DNA of 64,000 nt from Leisingera daeponensis DSM 23529 (lineage in GTDB: Bacteria; Pseudomonadota; Alphaproteobacteria; Rhodobacterales; Rhodobacteraceae), in assembly GCF_000473145.1 (NCBI RefSeq), contig NZ_KI421500.1, positions 186,225 to 250,224 of the forward strand, given 5' to 3'. The translations under genes were made by a program, and so were the position numbers. Positions 27,726 to 35,416 of this stretch are shown here, in pieces (within the stretch, counting starts at the first letter, position 1; each line of letters starts with the position of its first letter). The notes beneath the pieces were generated by a model that saw only the letters and a list, made by a program, of their open reading frames with translations, did no database searches and was not told the origin of the DNA.

Positions 27726-29088
27726 CGGTTTCGACTACCAAACGGTTCTCGCCGCCCTGGATGCGGATGAGGTCGAAAGTGTTGCGGATGTGAATGGGGA
27801 GGCCCCCGGTTTGGCAGTCTTGCTGCACCAGCGATATGGCTGCTCCATCGACGTTGTCAGCCTCGACGGCAGCGGCGCCTTTGTTTCCCTTCCGCAGGCG
27901 AAGCTGGCGGAATACCTGTCCCGGCTCGAACAGGGCGGGGTTGACCGCGAGGCTGTCCGTGTGGTCGATCAGCCGAACAGGCTGAGGCAGTATGATGTCC
28001 TGATGTCGCTGCAGGGTTTCGGCGCCGTTCACGCACCTCGGAAGCTTAAATACGTGCTGGACCGGGCGCTGCACCCGCTCAGCCGCGCCGTCTTTGAAAT
28101 CCGTAAGGGCTCCGGCAGCTATCCGTTTCTCAAATCCTACGGCGGCTGTAATACCCTGAAACTGCCGGAGGACGGCTGCAACGGGCTTGCGGTGCTCTCT
28201 GTCGAGCCGCAGGAGGACGCGGAGCCGTTTGAAGGCTGGGCGCAGACTGCGCAGGCGCTGGCCGGGAAGGAAGGTTTCTTTGACGCGCTGGAGGAGCATT
28301 CGTTCCTGTTCATGCCGCGCGGCAAGACGCTGGTGGTCACTTTCGACAACCTCGACATCGCGATGGCCAAGCGGGAGGACCGGCGGCCCTGGGGATATGG
28401 CTTTATCGAGTCGCAGGGCTGGTCGATGCTGGGGGTGATGGCCAATGGCTGGACCTGGTTCCGGCACCCCGAAGTCACCCGCAAGTTCGAGGCGCTGCGC
28501 GACAGCGGGTTTTTCACGCAGTTTTCGCGGGTGGTGTTCTACGGCGCCTCGATGGGCGGCTATGCGGCGGCGGCCTATGCTGCCGCGGCGCCGGGGTCGA
28601 TAGTGTTTGCAATCAGCCCGCAATCCACCCTCGACAAGACCCTGGTGCCTTGGGAGATGCGCTACAAGAAGGTCTGGGACCGGGATTTCTCCGGCCCGTT
28701 CGGTGATGCCGCGCAAGCCAGCCGGGCGGCGGGCGAGGTGCATATCATGTTCGACCCCTATGTGGCGCCGGACGCGGCCCATGCCGCCCGCTTCACCGGG
28801 GCAAATGTCAGGCTGTGGCGCTGTCCGCTGCTGGGGCACCGGCTGGGCTCTTCGCTGCAGCAGATGGGCATCCTGCAGGAGATTGCCCGCGATGCCATCG
28901 CAGGCGGGCTGACGGCGCACCAGTTCCATCGCCTGCTGCGCAAACGGCACGGCTTTCCCCGCTTCCAGCGGGAGCTGGCAAACCTGGCGCTGGACCGCGG
29001 CCATCCCCGGCTTGCGCAGCGGGTCTGTGACTATATTTTGCGCCAGCGGGACGACCGGTTCTTCCGCCGGATGAAGGCGCGGCTCTAA
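27715..29088 (+). CDS. Decayed methyltransferase domain fused to an alpha/beta hydrolase-like domain
   Basis: A 457-residue protein. Residues 1-~165 align by eye with the methyltransferase half of the gene at 25459: LLHQRYGC against LLHRRYGC, and IRKGSGSYPFLKSYG (129-143) against IRKGSGGIGAMKSFG. SAM motif I has decayed from ADIGCGYA to ADVNGEAP (24-31), so methyl transfer is unlikely. Residues ~200-400 form an alpha/beta hydrolase-like fold with the elbow YGASMGGYAA (Ser 279), FDPY as the acid region and LGHRLG (His 375), so a triad looks possible. Roseobacter homologues are sometimes labelled phosphoadenosine phosphosulfate reductase, which this sequence does not support. It overlaps FkbM by 11 bp. 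Confidence 0.7.
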   Translation: MLDNGFDYQTVLAALDADEVESVADVNGEAPGLAVLLHQRYGCSIDVVSLDGSGAFVSLPQAKLAEYLSRLEQGGVDREAVRVVDQPNRLRQYDVLMSLQGFGAVHAPRKLKYVLDRALHPLSRAVFEIRKGSGSYPFLKSYGGCNTLKLPEDGCNGLAVLSVEPQEDAEPFEGWAQTAQALAGKEGFFDALEEHSFLFMPRGKTLVVTFDNLDIAMAKREDRRPWGYGFIESQGWSMLGVMANGWTWFRHPEVTRKFEALRDSGFFTQFSRVVFYGASMGGYAAAAYAAAAPGSIVFAISPQSTLDKTLVPWEMRYKKVWDRDFSGPFGDAAQASRAAGEVHIMFDPYVAPDAAHAARFTGANVRLWRCPLLGHRLGSSLQQMGILQEIARDAIAGGLTAHQFHRLLRKRHGFPRFQRELANLALDRGHPRLAQRVCDYILRQRDDRFFRRMKARL

Positions 29089-29166
29089 CCCGTGCAAACA
29101 GCGGTGCAGCAGGCCGGACCGGGCCGCTGCTGCAGAAAGGACCCCGGGCAACGGCCGGACAGGACA

Positions 29167-30069
29167 ATGAACCAGGCAGACAGCACCATGCGGGACATTA
29201 CCCTCGCCTTTCACATCGGGGCGCCCAACACCGACAACGGCCAGCTGACCTGGTCGCTGCGCAAGGATGCGCAGCCGCTGCTGGAACGCGGCGTGCTGAT
29301 CCGCCGCCCGGGCACCTATCTGACCGCCGTCACCAAGCTGATACACAAGCAGGACAGAGAACCGGTGACGGATCAGGAGCGCGAGGCGCTGCTGGCCTCG
29401 ATCATCAAGGACCAGGATGTGTCCCGCCTCATCCTGTCCAACTCGGCCTTTCTGGGGATGCCGGGCTGGATGCTCAGCGGCGGCCGGCTGTTCCGCAACG
29501 CGGGCAAGAACGCCGCCTCTTTGCGGCACGCCTTCCCCGGCAACCCGTGCGAGTTTTTCCTGGGCCTGCGCGACCCCGCCACACTGATCGGACCGGTGTT
29601 CCGGTCGCAGTCGGGCAGAACGTGGGAGCAGTTCGCCGGGCGCACGGATTTCCTGAACCTGCGCTGGTCCGATGTTGTGGCGGACATCCTGGAGCACAAT
29701 CCCGGCTGCCGCCTGACCGTCTGGTGCAACGAGGAAACCCCGGTGATCTGGCCCGCCATCCTGGGCGACGTGACCGGTCTCGGCGGCAGTTTCCGCTTCA
29801 GCGGCGCGCTGGACATCACCCGCGGCATCATTTCCGAGCAGGGGTACGAGCGGCTGGAGGCCTATCTCGCCAGCCGCCCCGGCCTGTCCCAAGAGCAGCG
29901 GGAGCGGGTGCATGAGCTGTTCCTGACCTACTTCCATTCCGAGGAGGCGGTGGAGGAGGAGATCGACCTGCCGGGCTGGTCGCAGCCGCTGGTGGATGCG
30001 ATGGGGGAGACCTACATGGCCGACACCGAACTGATCCGCCGGATGCCCGGGGTCACGTTCCTGTCCTGA
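29167..30069 (+). CDS. Sulfotransferase-like protein with altered P-loop
   Basis: A 300-residue protein without signal or membrane span. The opening LAFHIGAPNTDNGQLTWSL has the layout of a sulfotransferase first strand and PAPS loop (usual form HIGAxKTGTTSLQ), and the next segment LLERGVLIRRPGTYL also fits that family. The Lys and Thr residues that bind the phosphosulfate are replaced (NTDNG), so activity is doubtful. Start choice: the ATG at 29167 follows an AGGACA site; the frame is open from 29092. It is the last gene of the group that starts at 25459, 78 bp after the hydrolase-like gene. The family assignment is inference from one motif. Confidence 0.55.
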   Translation: MNQADSTMRDITLAFHIGAPNTDNGQLTWSLRKDAQPLLERGVLIRRPGTYLTAVTKLIHKQDREPVTDQEREALLASIIKDQDVSRLILSNSAFLGMPGWMLSGGRLFRNAGKNAASLRHAFPGNPCEFFLGLRDPATLIGPVFRSQSGRTWEQFAGRTDFLNLRWSDVVADILEHNPGCRLTVWCNEETPVIWPAILGDVTGLGGSFRFSGALDITRGIISEQGYERLEAYLASRPGLSQEQRERVHELFLTYFHSEEAVEEEIDLPGWSQPLVDAMGETYMADTELIRRMPGVTFLS

Positions 30070-30215
30070 GGTCCGGACATCCGCGCCGCCCTCCGGCGGC
30101 GGCTCAGGCTGTCCGGCTTGAAAGGCGCAGTAACTGTATGCAGCTTCGAACTCAATCTTGCGCGGGGCCGGCCGCTGCCGTACTCTGCACGGCGGACTGA
30201 ACGAACGGCGGGAAC

Positions 30216-30908
30216 ATGGCCAAACGCGAAAGCAATGTGGAGCGGGTATATGAAGCCCTGCGCCGGATGGCGGCGGATTTTGCCTTCAAGCCGGATCAGC
30301 GTATCAACGAAAGCGCGCTGTCCGAGGTGCTGGGCGCCAGCCGCACACCGCTGCGCGAGGCGCTGAACCGGCTGGTGGCCGAGGGATTCCTGACCTTCCA
30401 GAACAACCGCGGTTTCTTTTGCCGCCCGCTGACCCCCAGCTATATCATGGACCTGTACGAGGCCCGGGTGGCAGTGGAATGCGAAGCCGTCCGGCTGGCC
30501 TGCACCCGGGCCTCGGATGAGGATATCGCGGCCCTGGCGGATCACCTGACGCGGATGGAGCCGGACTACGAAAGCGCCACCGATCCGGAGGCACTTCTGG
30601 CGATGGACGAAAGTTTCCACGCCCGCCTCGCACAGCTCTCCGGCAACAGCGAACTGCAGCGCATCCTCAACAACCTCAACGGCCGCACCCGCTATATCCG
30701 GCTCATTGACCTCAAGCGCATGCGCGACCGGGCCGGGGGCAAGGCGCCGGGGGACACCTCGGCGCACCGTCAGATCGCCGAAGGCATCGCCGCCCGCGAT
30801 CCGCAGGCCGCAGCGGCGGCCATGCGCAGCCATATCGAAAAACGCCGGGAGGAAGCGACGGAGGCTGTCCGCATCGCCTTTTCCCAGCTGTACGTGCCGG
30901 ACGAGTAG
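30216..30908 (+). CDS. GntR-family regulator, FadR/FCD type
   Basis: A 230-residue regulator. The winged helix spans ~8-75 (FKPDQRINESALSEVLGASRTPLREALNRL), and the FCD domain carries MDESFHARLAQLSGN and RSHIEKRREE with the likely metal-binding histidines. The ATG at 30216 is in good context. It is separated by 146 bp from the glycan-type cluster and is tail-to-tail with an AEC transporter, with a large inverted repeat between. FadR-type regulators often control carboxylate metabolism, so the AEC transporter is a plausible target, though it has its own upstream region. Confidence 0.9.
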   Translation: MAKRESNVERVYEALRRMAADFAFKPDQRINESALSEVLGASRTPLREALNRLVAEGFLTFQNNRGFFCRPLTPSYIMDLYEARVAVECEAVRLACTRASDEDIAALADHLTRMEPDYESATDPEALLAMDESFHARLAQLSGNSELQRILNNLNGRTRYIRLIDLKRMRDRAGGKAPGDTSAHRQIAEGIAARDPQAAAAAMRSHIEKRREEATEAVRIAFSQLYVPDE

Positions 30909-30965
30909 GGGGGCTGGGCCGGCCGTTTGCAGGCGCCGGAAATTCCTTAATAAAATCTGAAGGAT

Positions 30966-31027
30966 AAGGTCAGGTTTTCTGTCCAAATGTTTCGCGCGCG
31001 AAACATTGCGGCAGAGGTGCTGACCTT
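30966..31027. repeat. 62-bp concentric inverted repeat between converging genes
   Basis: The centre is a perfect 22-bp palindrome at 30986-31007 (half-site AATGTTTCGCG). An outer perfect 8-bp repeat, AAGGTCAG at 30966-30973 and CTGACCTT at 31020-31027, has exactly the same centre of symmetry (30996.5). Between them TTTCTGTC can pair with GGCAGAGG if G-U pairs are allowed on the plus-strand RNA. The RNA would be a 62-base hairpin with two small 2x2 internal loops. It lies between the 3' ends of the GntR and AEC genes and stops 4 bp before the AEC stop codon. Confidence 0.8.
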
Positions 31028-31031
31028 TCTG

Positions 31032-31964
31032 TCAGCTCAGCATCAGCAGCCAGAACCATACTGTCAGGATGCTCGCCCCGGTGGCAATCAGCACGGATGA
31101 GGCCGCCACCCGCTTGGCCCGCCCGTACATATTGGCAAAGATATAGCCGTTGAACCCGGTCGCCATCGCGGCGTTCAGGACGCCGGAGCGGAACAGATCC
31201 TGCGGCAGCGCCAGCGCCGATCCCAAGGTCCAGACAATCGCCGGGTGGATCATCAGCGAGGTGAAGCAGACAAACAGGATCGCCCGCATGTCGCCTTCGG
31301 GCCGGTATTTCACCAGCACCCCGCCCAGGGCAAACAGCGCGCCGGGCAGGGCGGCGCGGATGATCAGCGACAGGGCCTCATCCACCACCAGCGGAATGGT
31401 CAGCCCCGACAAGTTGACCGCAAACCCCAGCGTGATCCCCAGGATCAGCACATTGCGGAACATCGCATTCAGCACCGAAACCACGGTCCTGATCCCGCCC
31501 GCGCCTCGGCTGCGCACAATCTCCATCGCGGTAATGCCGACGCCGTAGCAGAACGGCGAATGAAAGGCGATGATCGCGTAATTGCCGGTCAGGTTGTCCG
31601 GACCGAAGGCGCGCTCAGTGATCGGCAGGCCCAGCAGGACGGAGTTGGAGAACAGGCAGCAGAACCCGATGGCGATGCAGTCTTCCCAGTCCCGTTTGAA
31701 CAGGATCCGGGCCCCAAAGACGCCAATCAGAAAGCAGGTGAAGGCGCCGGTGTAGAAGCTTGCCAGCAGACGGGGATCGAAACTGGCGGACAGATCCAGC
31801 TCCGCCATCGCTTTGAACAGCAGGCAGGGAATGGCAAAGCCCTGGGCGAATTTCATCACCCCTTCGATGTGGTCCTGGCTCAGAACGCCCCTGGCGGTGG
31901 CGGCATAGCCCGCGCCGACAACCAGAAACACCGGAAGGATGACATCAATCAGGCTTTGAAACAC
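31032..31964 (-). CDS. AEC (auxin efflux carrier) family transporter
   Basis: A 310-residue membrane protein with about ten helices in two five-helix halves, typical of the AEC/BASS-like superfamily; bacterial members often carry malate or malonate. Visible blocks are ILPVFLVVGAGYAATARGVLS at the start, FSNSVLLGLPITERAFG near residue 105, and LPGALFALGGVLVKYRP near 220. It converges on the GntR gene with a structured repeat between. The substrate cannot be read from the sequence. Confidence 0.88.
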   Translation of the reverse strand: MFQSLIDVILPVFLVVGAGYAATARGVLSQDHIEGVMKFAQGFAIPCLLFKAMAELDLSASFDPRLLASFYTGAFTCFLIGVFGARILFKRDWEDCIAIGFCCLFSNSVLLGLPITERAFGPDNLTGNYAIIAFHSPFCYGVGITAMEIVRSRGAGGIRTVVSVLNAMFRNVLILGITLGFAVNLSGLTIPLVVDEALSLIIRAALPGALFALGGVLVKYRPEGDMRAILFVCFTSLMIHPAIVWTLGSALALPQDLFRSGVLNAAMATGFNGYIFANMYGRAKRVAASSVLIATGASILTVWFWLLMLS

Positions 31965-31984
31965 GCTGCTTCCTCAAATCCCTC

Positions 31985-32010
31985 AAAGAAAAAGGGCGCC
32001 GCCAGCGCCC
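31985..32010 (-). terminator. Terminator of the SPOR-dacC-tmk-holB-tatD-MBL operon
   Basis: On the minus strand, GGGCGC and GCGCCC pair around a TGGCG loop, followed by TTTTTCTTT; it begins 1 bp after the stop of the last gene. Confidence 0.88.
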
Positions 32011-32011
32011 C

Positions 32012-32809
32012 TCAGACTTCCATCCGGATCACCATCCCGTCATAGGCGGGGGTGATATGGTCCGGGGTCTCGGCCTCGACCGTGGCGTAATCCATGTCGA
32101 TATGCATGTTGGTGATGATGCCGCGCTTGGGCGCCATCTTTTCGAACCACTCCAGCGCATCCTGATAGCTGAAATGGGTGGGATGCGGGGTGCGGCGCAG
32201 GCCGTCCAGGATCCAGATATCCAGCCCTTCCAGCTCCGGCAGGGCGCTGTCGGGGATGGCGGACACATCCGGCAGATAGGCCAGCCCGCCAATGCGGAAC
32301 CCAAGCGCGTCGATAGAGCCGTGGCTGACCTCGAACGGGCGGAACGTGATGCCACCGCCAGGCCCGTGAATGGTGAACGGGCCGCCGATGGTCTTCAGGT
32401 CCAGGATCGGCGGATAGGGGGAGTTGTCGGGCTGTGCAAAGGCATAGCCGAAGCGGTTCAGAAGGTCGTTCTGGGTTGCCCCGTCGGCATAGACCGGGAT
32501 CCGCTGGCGCATGTTGAAATAGACCATGCGCAGATCGTCGATCCCATGCAGGTGGTCGGCATGGGAATGGGTGTAAACCACCGCATCCAGGCGGCTGACC
32601 TCCGCATCCAGCAGCTGGCTGCGCATGTCCGGCGTGGTGTCGATCAGCACCGAGGTGGTTCCGTCCGGGCCGTCGCGCTCCACCAGCATCGAGCAGCGGC
32701 GGCGGCGGTTCTTCGGGTTCTGCGGATCGCAGTCGCCCCAGTGGCCGCCAATCCGCGGCACCCCGCCCGAGGAGCCCGAGCCGAGGATGGTAAAGCGCAT
32801 CTCTGCCAT
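32012..32809 (-). CDS. MBL-fold metallo-hydrolase (PhnP-like)
   Basis: Cytosolic metallo-beta-lactamase-fold hydrolase of 265 residues, close to the PhnP/YcbP-type phosphodiesterase group found next to tatD. Metal ligands: THSHADHLHGIDDL (HxHxDH, near residue 80), FEVSHGSIDA and NMHIDMDY. The opening FTILGSGSSGGVPRIG is typical. Its ATG overlaps the tatD stop (TGATG), so it is the last gene of a coupled operon. The physiological substrate is unknown. Confidence 0.9.
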   Translation of the reverse strand: MAEMRFTILGSGSSGGVPRIGGHWGDCDPQNPKNRRRRCSMLVERDGPDGTTSVLIDTTPDMRSQLLDAEVSRLDAVVYTHSHADHLHGIDDLRMVYFNMRQRIPVYADGATQNDLLNRFGYAFAQPDNSPYPPILDLKTIGGPFTIHGPGGGITFRPFEVSHGSIDALGFRIGGLAYLPDVSAIPDSALPELEGLDIWILDGLRRTPHPTHFSYQDALEWFEKMAPKRGIITNMHIDMDYATVEAETPDHITPAYDGMVIRMEV

Positions 32810-33618
32810 CAGGCGGCAGCCTCATACTGGGCGGCTTTCCAGAACAGCCGGTCGAAGTTCGCCTGCGTCTGGGCGGCAAAATCGGTGTAATCCATGCCGA
32901 ACACCTCCGCGCCCGCCCTGGCGGTAAAGGCGGTATAGGCAGGCTCGTTGCGCTTGCCGCGATAGGGCGGCGGCGCCAGATAGGGGGCGTCGGTTTCGAC
33001 CAGGATGCGCTCCACCGGGGCAGCGGCAAAGATGTCGCGCAGCTCCTGGCTCTTGGGGAAGGCAGCGATGCCGGACATCGACAGGTAGAAGCCCAGGTCC
33101 AGCGCCGCCCTGGCCAGTTCTGCGGAGGAGGAGAAGCAGTGCATCACGCAGGAATAGGCACCGTTCTTCATTTCCTCGCCAAGGATGCGCGCCATGTCGT
33201 CATCCGCGGCGCGGGCGTGAATGATCAGCGGCAGGCCGGTTTCGCGGGCGGCAGCAATGTGAATACGCAGGCTCTCCTGCTGCACGGCGGCGCTGTCGGC
33301 GGTGTAGTGGTAGTCGAGGCCCGTCTCACCGATGCCGACGAATTTCGGGTGCTTGGCCAGTGCCGCAAGTTCGTCAACGGTCACCAGCGGCTCATCCGCG
33401 GCGCTCATCGGGTGGGTGCCTGCAGCATAGAACACCGGCGCGTGTGCTTCGGCAATCGCGCGCACGGAGGGTTCGTTTTTCATCTTGGTGCAGATCGTCA
33501 CCATCCGGGTCACGCCTGCCTCTGCCGCGCTGGCGATCACCTCATCCAGGCGCCCTTCGAAGTCGGGGAAATCCAGGTGGCAATGGCTGTCGGTAATCTG
33601 GGGGGGCGTCTCGGTCAT
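32809..33618 (-). CDS. tatD: TatD-family metal-dependent DNase
   Basis: TIM-barrel hydrolase of 269 residues related to TatD/YcfH, with 3'-5' exonuclease activity in studied members. Metal ligands are seen in DSHCHLDF (residues 10-17), GIGETGLDYHY near 100, IIHARAADDD near 137, MHCFSSS near 160 and ETDAPYLAP near 210. The order holB-tatD-MBL hydrolase is widely conserved in proteobacteria. The gene begins 35 bp after holB and overlaps the MBL gene by one base. Confidence 0.93.
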   Translation of the reverse strand: MTETPPQITDSHCHLDFPDFEGRLDEVIASAAEAGVTRMVTICTKMKNEPSVRAIAEAHAPVFYAAGTHPMSAADEPLVTVDELAALAKHPKFVGIGETGLDYHYTADSAAVQQESLRIHIAAARETGLPLIIHARAADDDMARILGEEMKNGAYSCVMHCFSSSAELARAALDLGFYLSMSGIAAFPKSQELRDIFAAAPVERILVETDAPYLAPPPYRGKRNEPAYTAFTARAGAEVFGMDYTDFAAQTQANFDRLFWKAAQYEAAA

Positions 33619-33653
33619 GTATCCTCTGGTGCCGCTTGCGCCGCGCCAAAAGC

Positions 33654-34772
33654 CTAGCGCGACGCGGTTTCCTGCATCTTGAAAACCGTATCTAGGACAA
33701 GCGCCGCGGGGTCAAGGTTCACCGCCTGGCCGTGGCGGGCGCGGGCGGTCACTTCCGCTGCGAGGTCGGCCCAGGCGCGCCCCTTGCGGGGATCGGGCGC
33801 CAGCCGCGCCAGCATTGCCGCTTCCTGCGGTGCCGCTTCAAGCGCTGGCGGCGCGCCGGTTGCGCCGGTGCGCGCCAGCCGGGCCAGCGCCATCTCTGTC
33901 AGCGACAACAGCAGCTCAAACCGCTCCGCCGCGCCGCGCTGCGCGGCGGCCTCGGCCAGCGCCATCGCGCGCTGCCGGTCCAGCCGCGGCATGGAATCGA
34001 GGATCTGGACCAGCTCTGCATAGATCTTGAGGCCGCCCAGATTGATCAGCCGCAAAGCCGCGCCGACCGACCCGCCCGCCAGGGCAGCGAGATTGTCCAT
34101 GTTCTGCGGCAGTTCGACACCGGATTGCGCCAGTGCCGCTTCCATGTCCGGCGCAGATAACGGCCCCAGCCGCAGGGTGCGGCAACGGGAGCGGATCGTC
34201 GGCAACAGGCGCGAGGGCTGGTGCGAGATCAGCAGGATCGTGGTGCGCGCGGGCGGCTCCTCCAGCATCTTCAAGAGCGCATTGGCGGCACTAACATTCA
34301 TGTCGTCGGCGGCGTCCACGATCACCACCCGGCGCCCGCCGTCGGTGGCAGAGAGGCCAAAGAACCGGTTCAGCTTGCGGACGTCGTCGACGACGATCTG
34401 GGTTCGCAGCTTGCCCTTGTCGTCGTAGGAGCGGGTGATCGGTGCCAGACCGGGTTCTGCCAGCGCCTGAATGCGGTGCGAGACCGGATGCTCGGGGTCA
34501 ATGTCCAGCGTCTGCGGCGGGGGCGGGGCGCCGAACAGCCCCTCTTCCGCCGGGGGCGTGGCCAGCAGAAAGCGCGCGATCCGCCAGGCCAGTGTCGCTT
34601 TGCCCACCCCTTGCGGGCCGGTCAGCAGCCAGCCGTGGTGCAGCCGGCCGGAATTATAGGCGGTCAGGAAATCGCGCTCCGCCGCCTCCTGTCCGATAAG
34701 GCGCAGGGTTTCGCGCGGGTGCGGGGCGCCCTCGGCCTGATCGGCGCGCGGCAGCTCGTCGCCAGCGCTCAT
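33654..34772 (-). CDS. holB: DNA polymerase III subunit delta'
   Basis: Clamp-loader subunit, 372 residues. The AAA+ core shows the P-loop GPQGVGKATLAWRIA near residue 50, the sensor block SAANALLKMLEEPP near 165 and SRCRTLRLGPLS near 205. The frame stays open upstream to 35345, but that part lies wholly inside tmk in another frame; the ATG at 34772 overlaps the tmk stop as ATGA and starts the conserved part. Coupled tmk-holB is a common arrangement. Confidence 0.94.
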   Translation of the reverse strand: MSAGDELPRADQAEGAPHPRETLRLIGQEAAERDFLTAYNSGRLHHGWLLTGPQGVGKATLAWRIARFLLATPPAEEGLFGAPPPPQTLDIDPEHPVSHRIQALAEPGLAPITRSYDDKGKLRTQIVVDDVRKLNRFFGLSATDGGRRVVIVDAADDMNVSAANALLKMLEEPPARTTILLISHQPSRLLPTIRSRCRTLRLGPLSAPDMEAALAQSGVELPQNMDNLAALAGGSVGAALRLINLGGLKIYAELVQILDSMPRLDRQRAMALAEAAAQRGAAERFELLLSLTEMALARLARTGATGAPPALEAAPQEAAMLARLAPDPRKGRAWADLAAEVTARARHGQAVNLDPAALVLDTVFKMQETASR

Positions 34773-35416
34773 GCCCCGGTTCCTTCCAGCGCGTCTTCCG
34801 CCAGCCTGCGCACATCGGCGGCCACCTCTTCGACCGGGCGGGCGCCATCGACCACCCGGAAACGGTCCGCAAACTCCTGCGCCAGCGCCAGGAAACCGGC
34901 GCGCATTTTCTCTTGCAGTTCCACGCCGAAATCCTCGAACCGTTCTTCCTTGCCCTGCCGCCCCTTGGCGCGGGCCAGGCCCTCGGCCGGGTCCATGTCG
35001 ATCAGCAGGGTCAGGTCCGGCTCGCGCCCGATCATCAGCCTGTGCATCTGGTCCACCGCCGCGCGCAGGTCGCCGCGCGACAGGCCCTGGTACATCCGAG
35101 TGCTGTCGGCAAAGCGGTCGCAGATCACCACCTTGCCCGCCGCCAGGGCGGGTTCGATGGTGCGCTCCAGATGGTCCCGCCGCGCCGCCATGAACAGCAG
35201 CAGCTCGGTCTCCGCCGACCAGCGGTCGGGGTCGCCCTCCAGCACCAGGCGGCGGATCTCCTCGGCGCCGGGGGAGCCGCCGGGCTCCCGCGTCAGCACC
35301 ACATCGCGGCCCGCCGCGCGCAGGGCCTCGGCCAGCAGCCGGCATTGCGTCGATTTTCCGGAGCCGTCGATGCCTTCAAAGGTGATGAACAACCCGCGCG
35401 TGCCGCCCGCCGTCAC
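34769..35416 (-). CDS. tmk: Thymidylate kinase
   Basis: Phosphorylates dTMP to dTDP. The 215 residues contain the P-loop FEGIDGSGKST (residues 13-23), TREPGGSPGAEEIR (dTMP binding), DRFADST (DRX motif) and the lid ARAKGRQGKEERFE. Length is normal. It overlaps dacC by 4 bp at its start and holB by 4 bp at its end. Confidence 0.97.
   Translation of the reverse strand: MTAGGTRGLFITFEGIDGSGKSTQCRLLAEALRAAGRDVVLTREPGGSPGAEEIRRLVLEGDPDRWSAETELLLFMAARRDHLERTIEPALAAGKVVICDRFADSTRMYQGLSRGDLRAAVDQMHRLMIGREPDLTLLIDMDPAEGLARAKGRQGKEERFEDFGVELQEKMRAGFLALAQEFADRFRVVDGARPVEEVAADVRRLAEDALEGTGA

Noticed and set aside
27715..29088. Annotation as phosphoadenosine phosphosulfate reductase
   Set aside because: No PAPS-reductase P-loop-like or C-terminal Cys motif; the visible elbow GASMGG is that of an alpha/beta hydrolase.
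27658..29937. 759-codon minus-strand frame across three plus-strand genes
   Set aside because: Crosses gene borders and a frame change on the other strand; the overlapping plus-strand genes carry the domains.
22782..30069. Classical genomic island integrated at tRNA-Leu
   Set aside because: No integrase and no repeated tRNA 3' end were seen in the window; only gene content and one AT-rich patch support acquisition.
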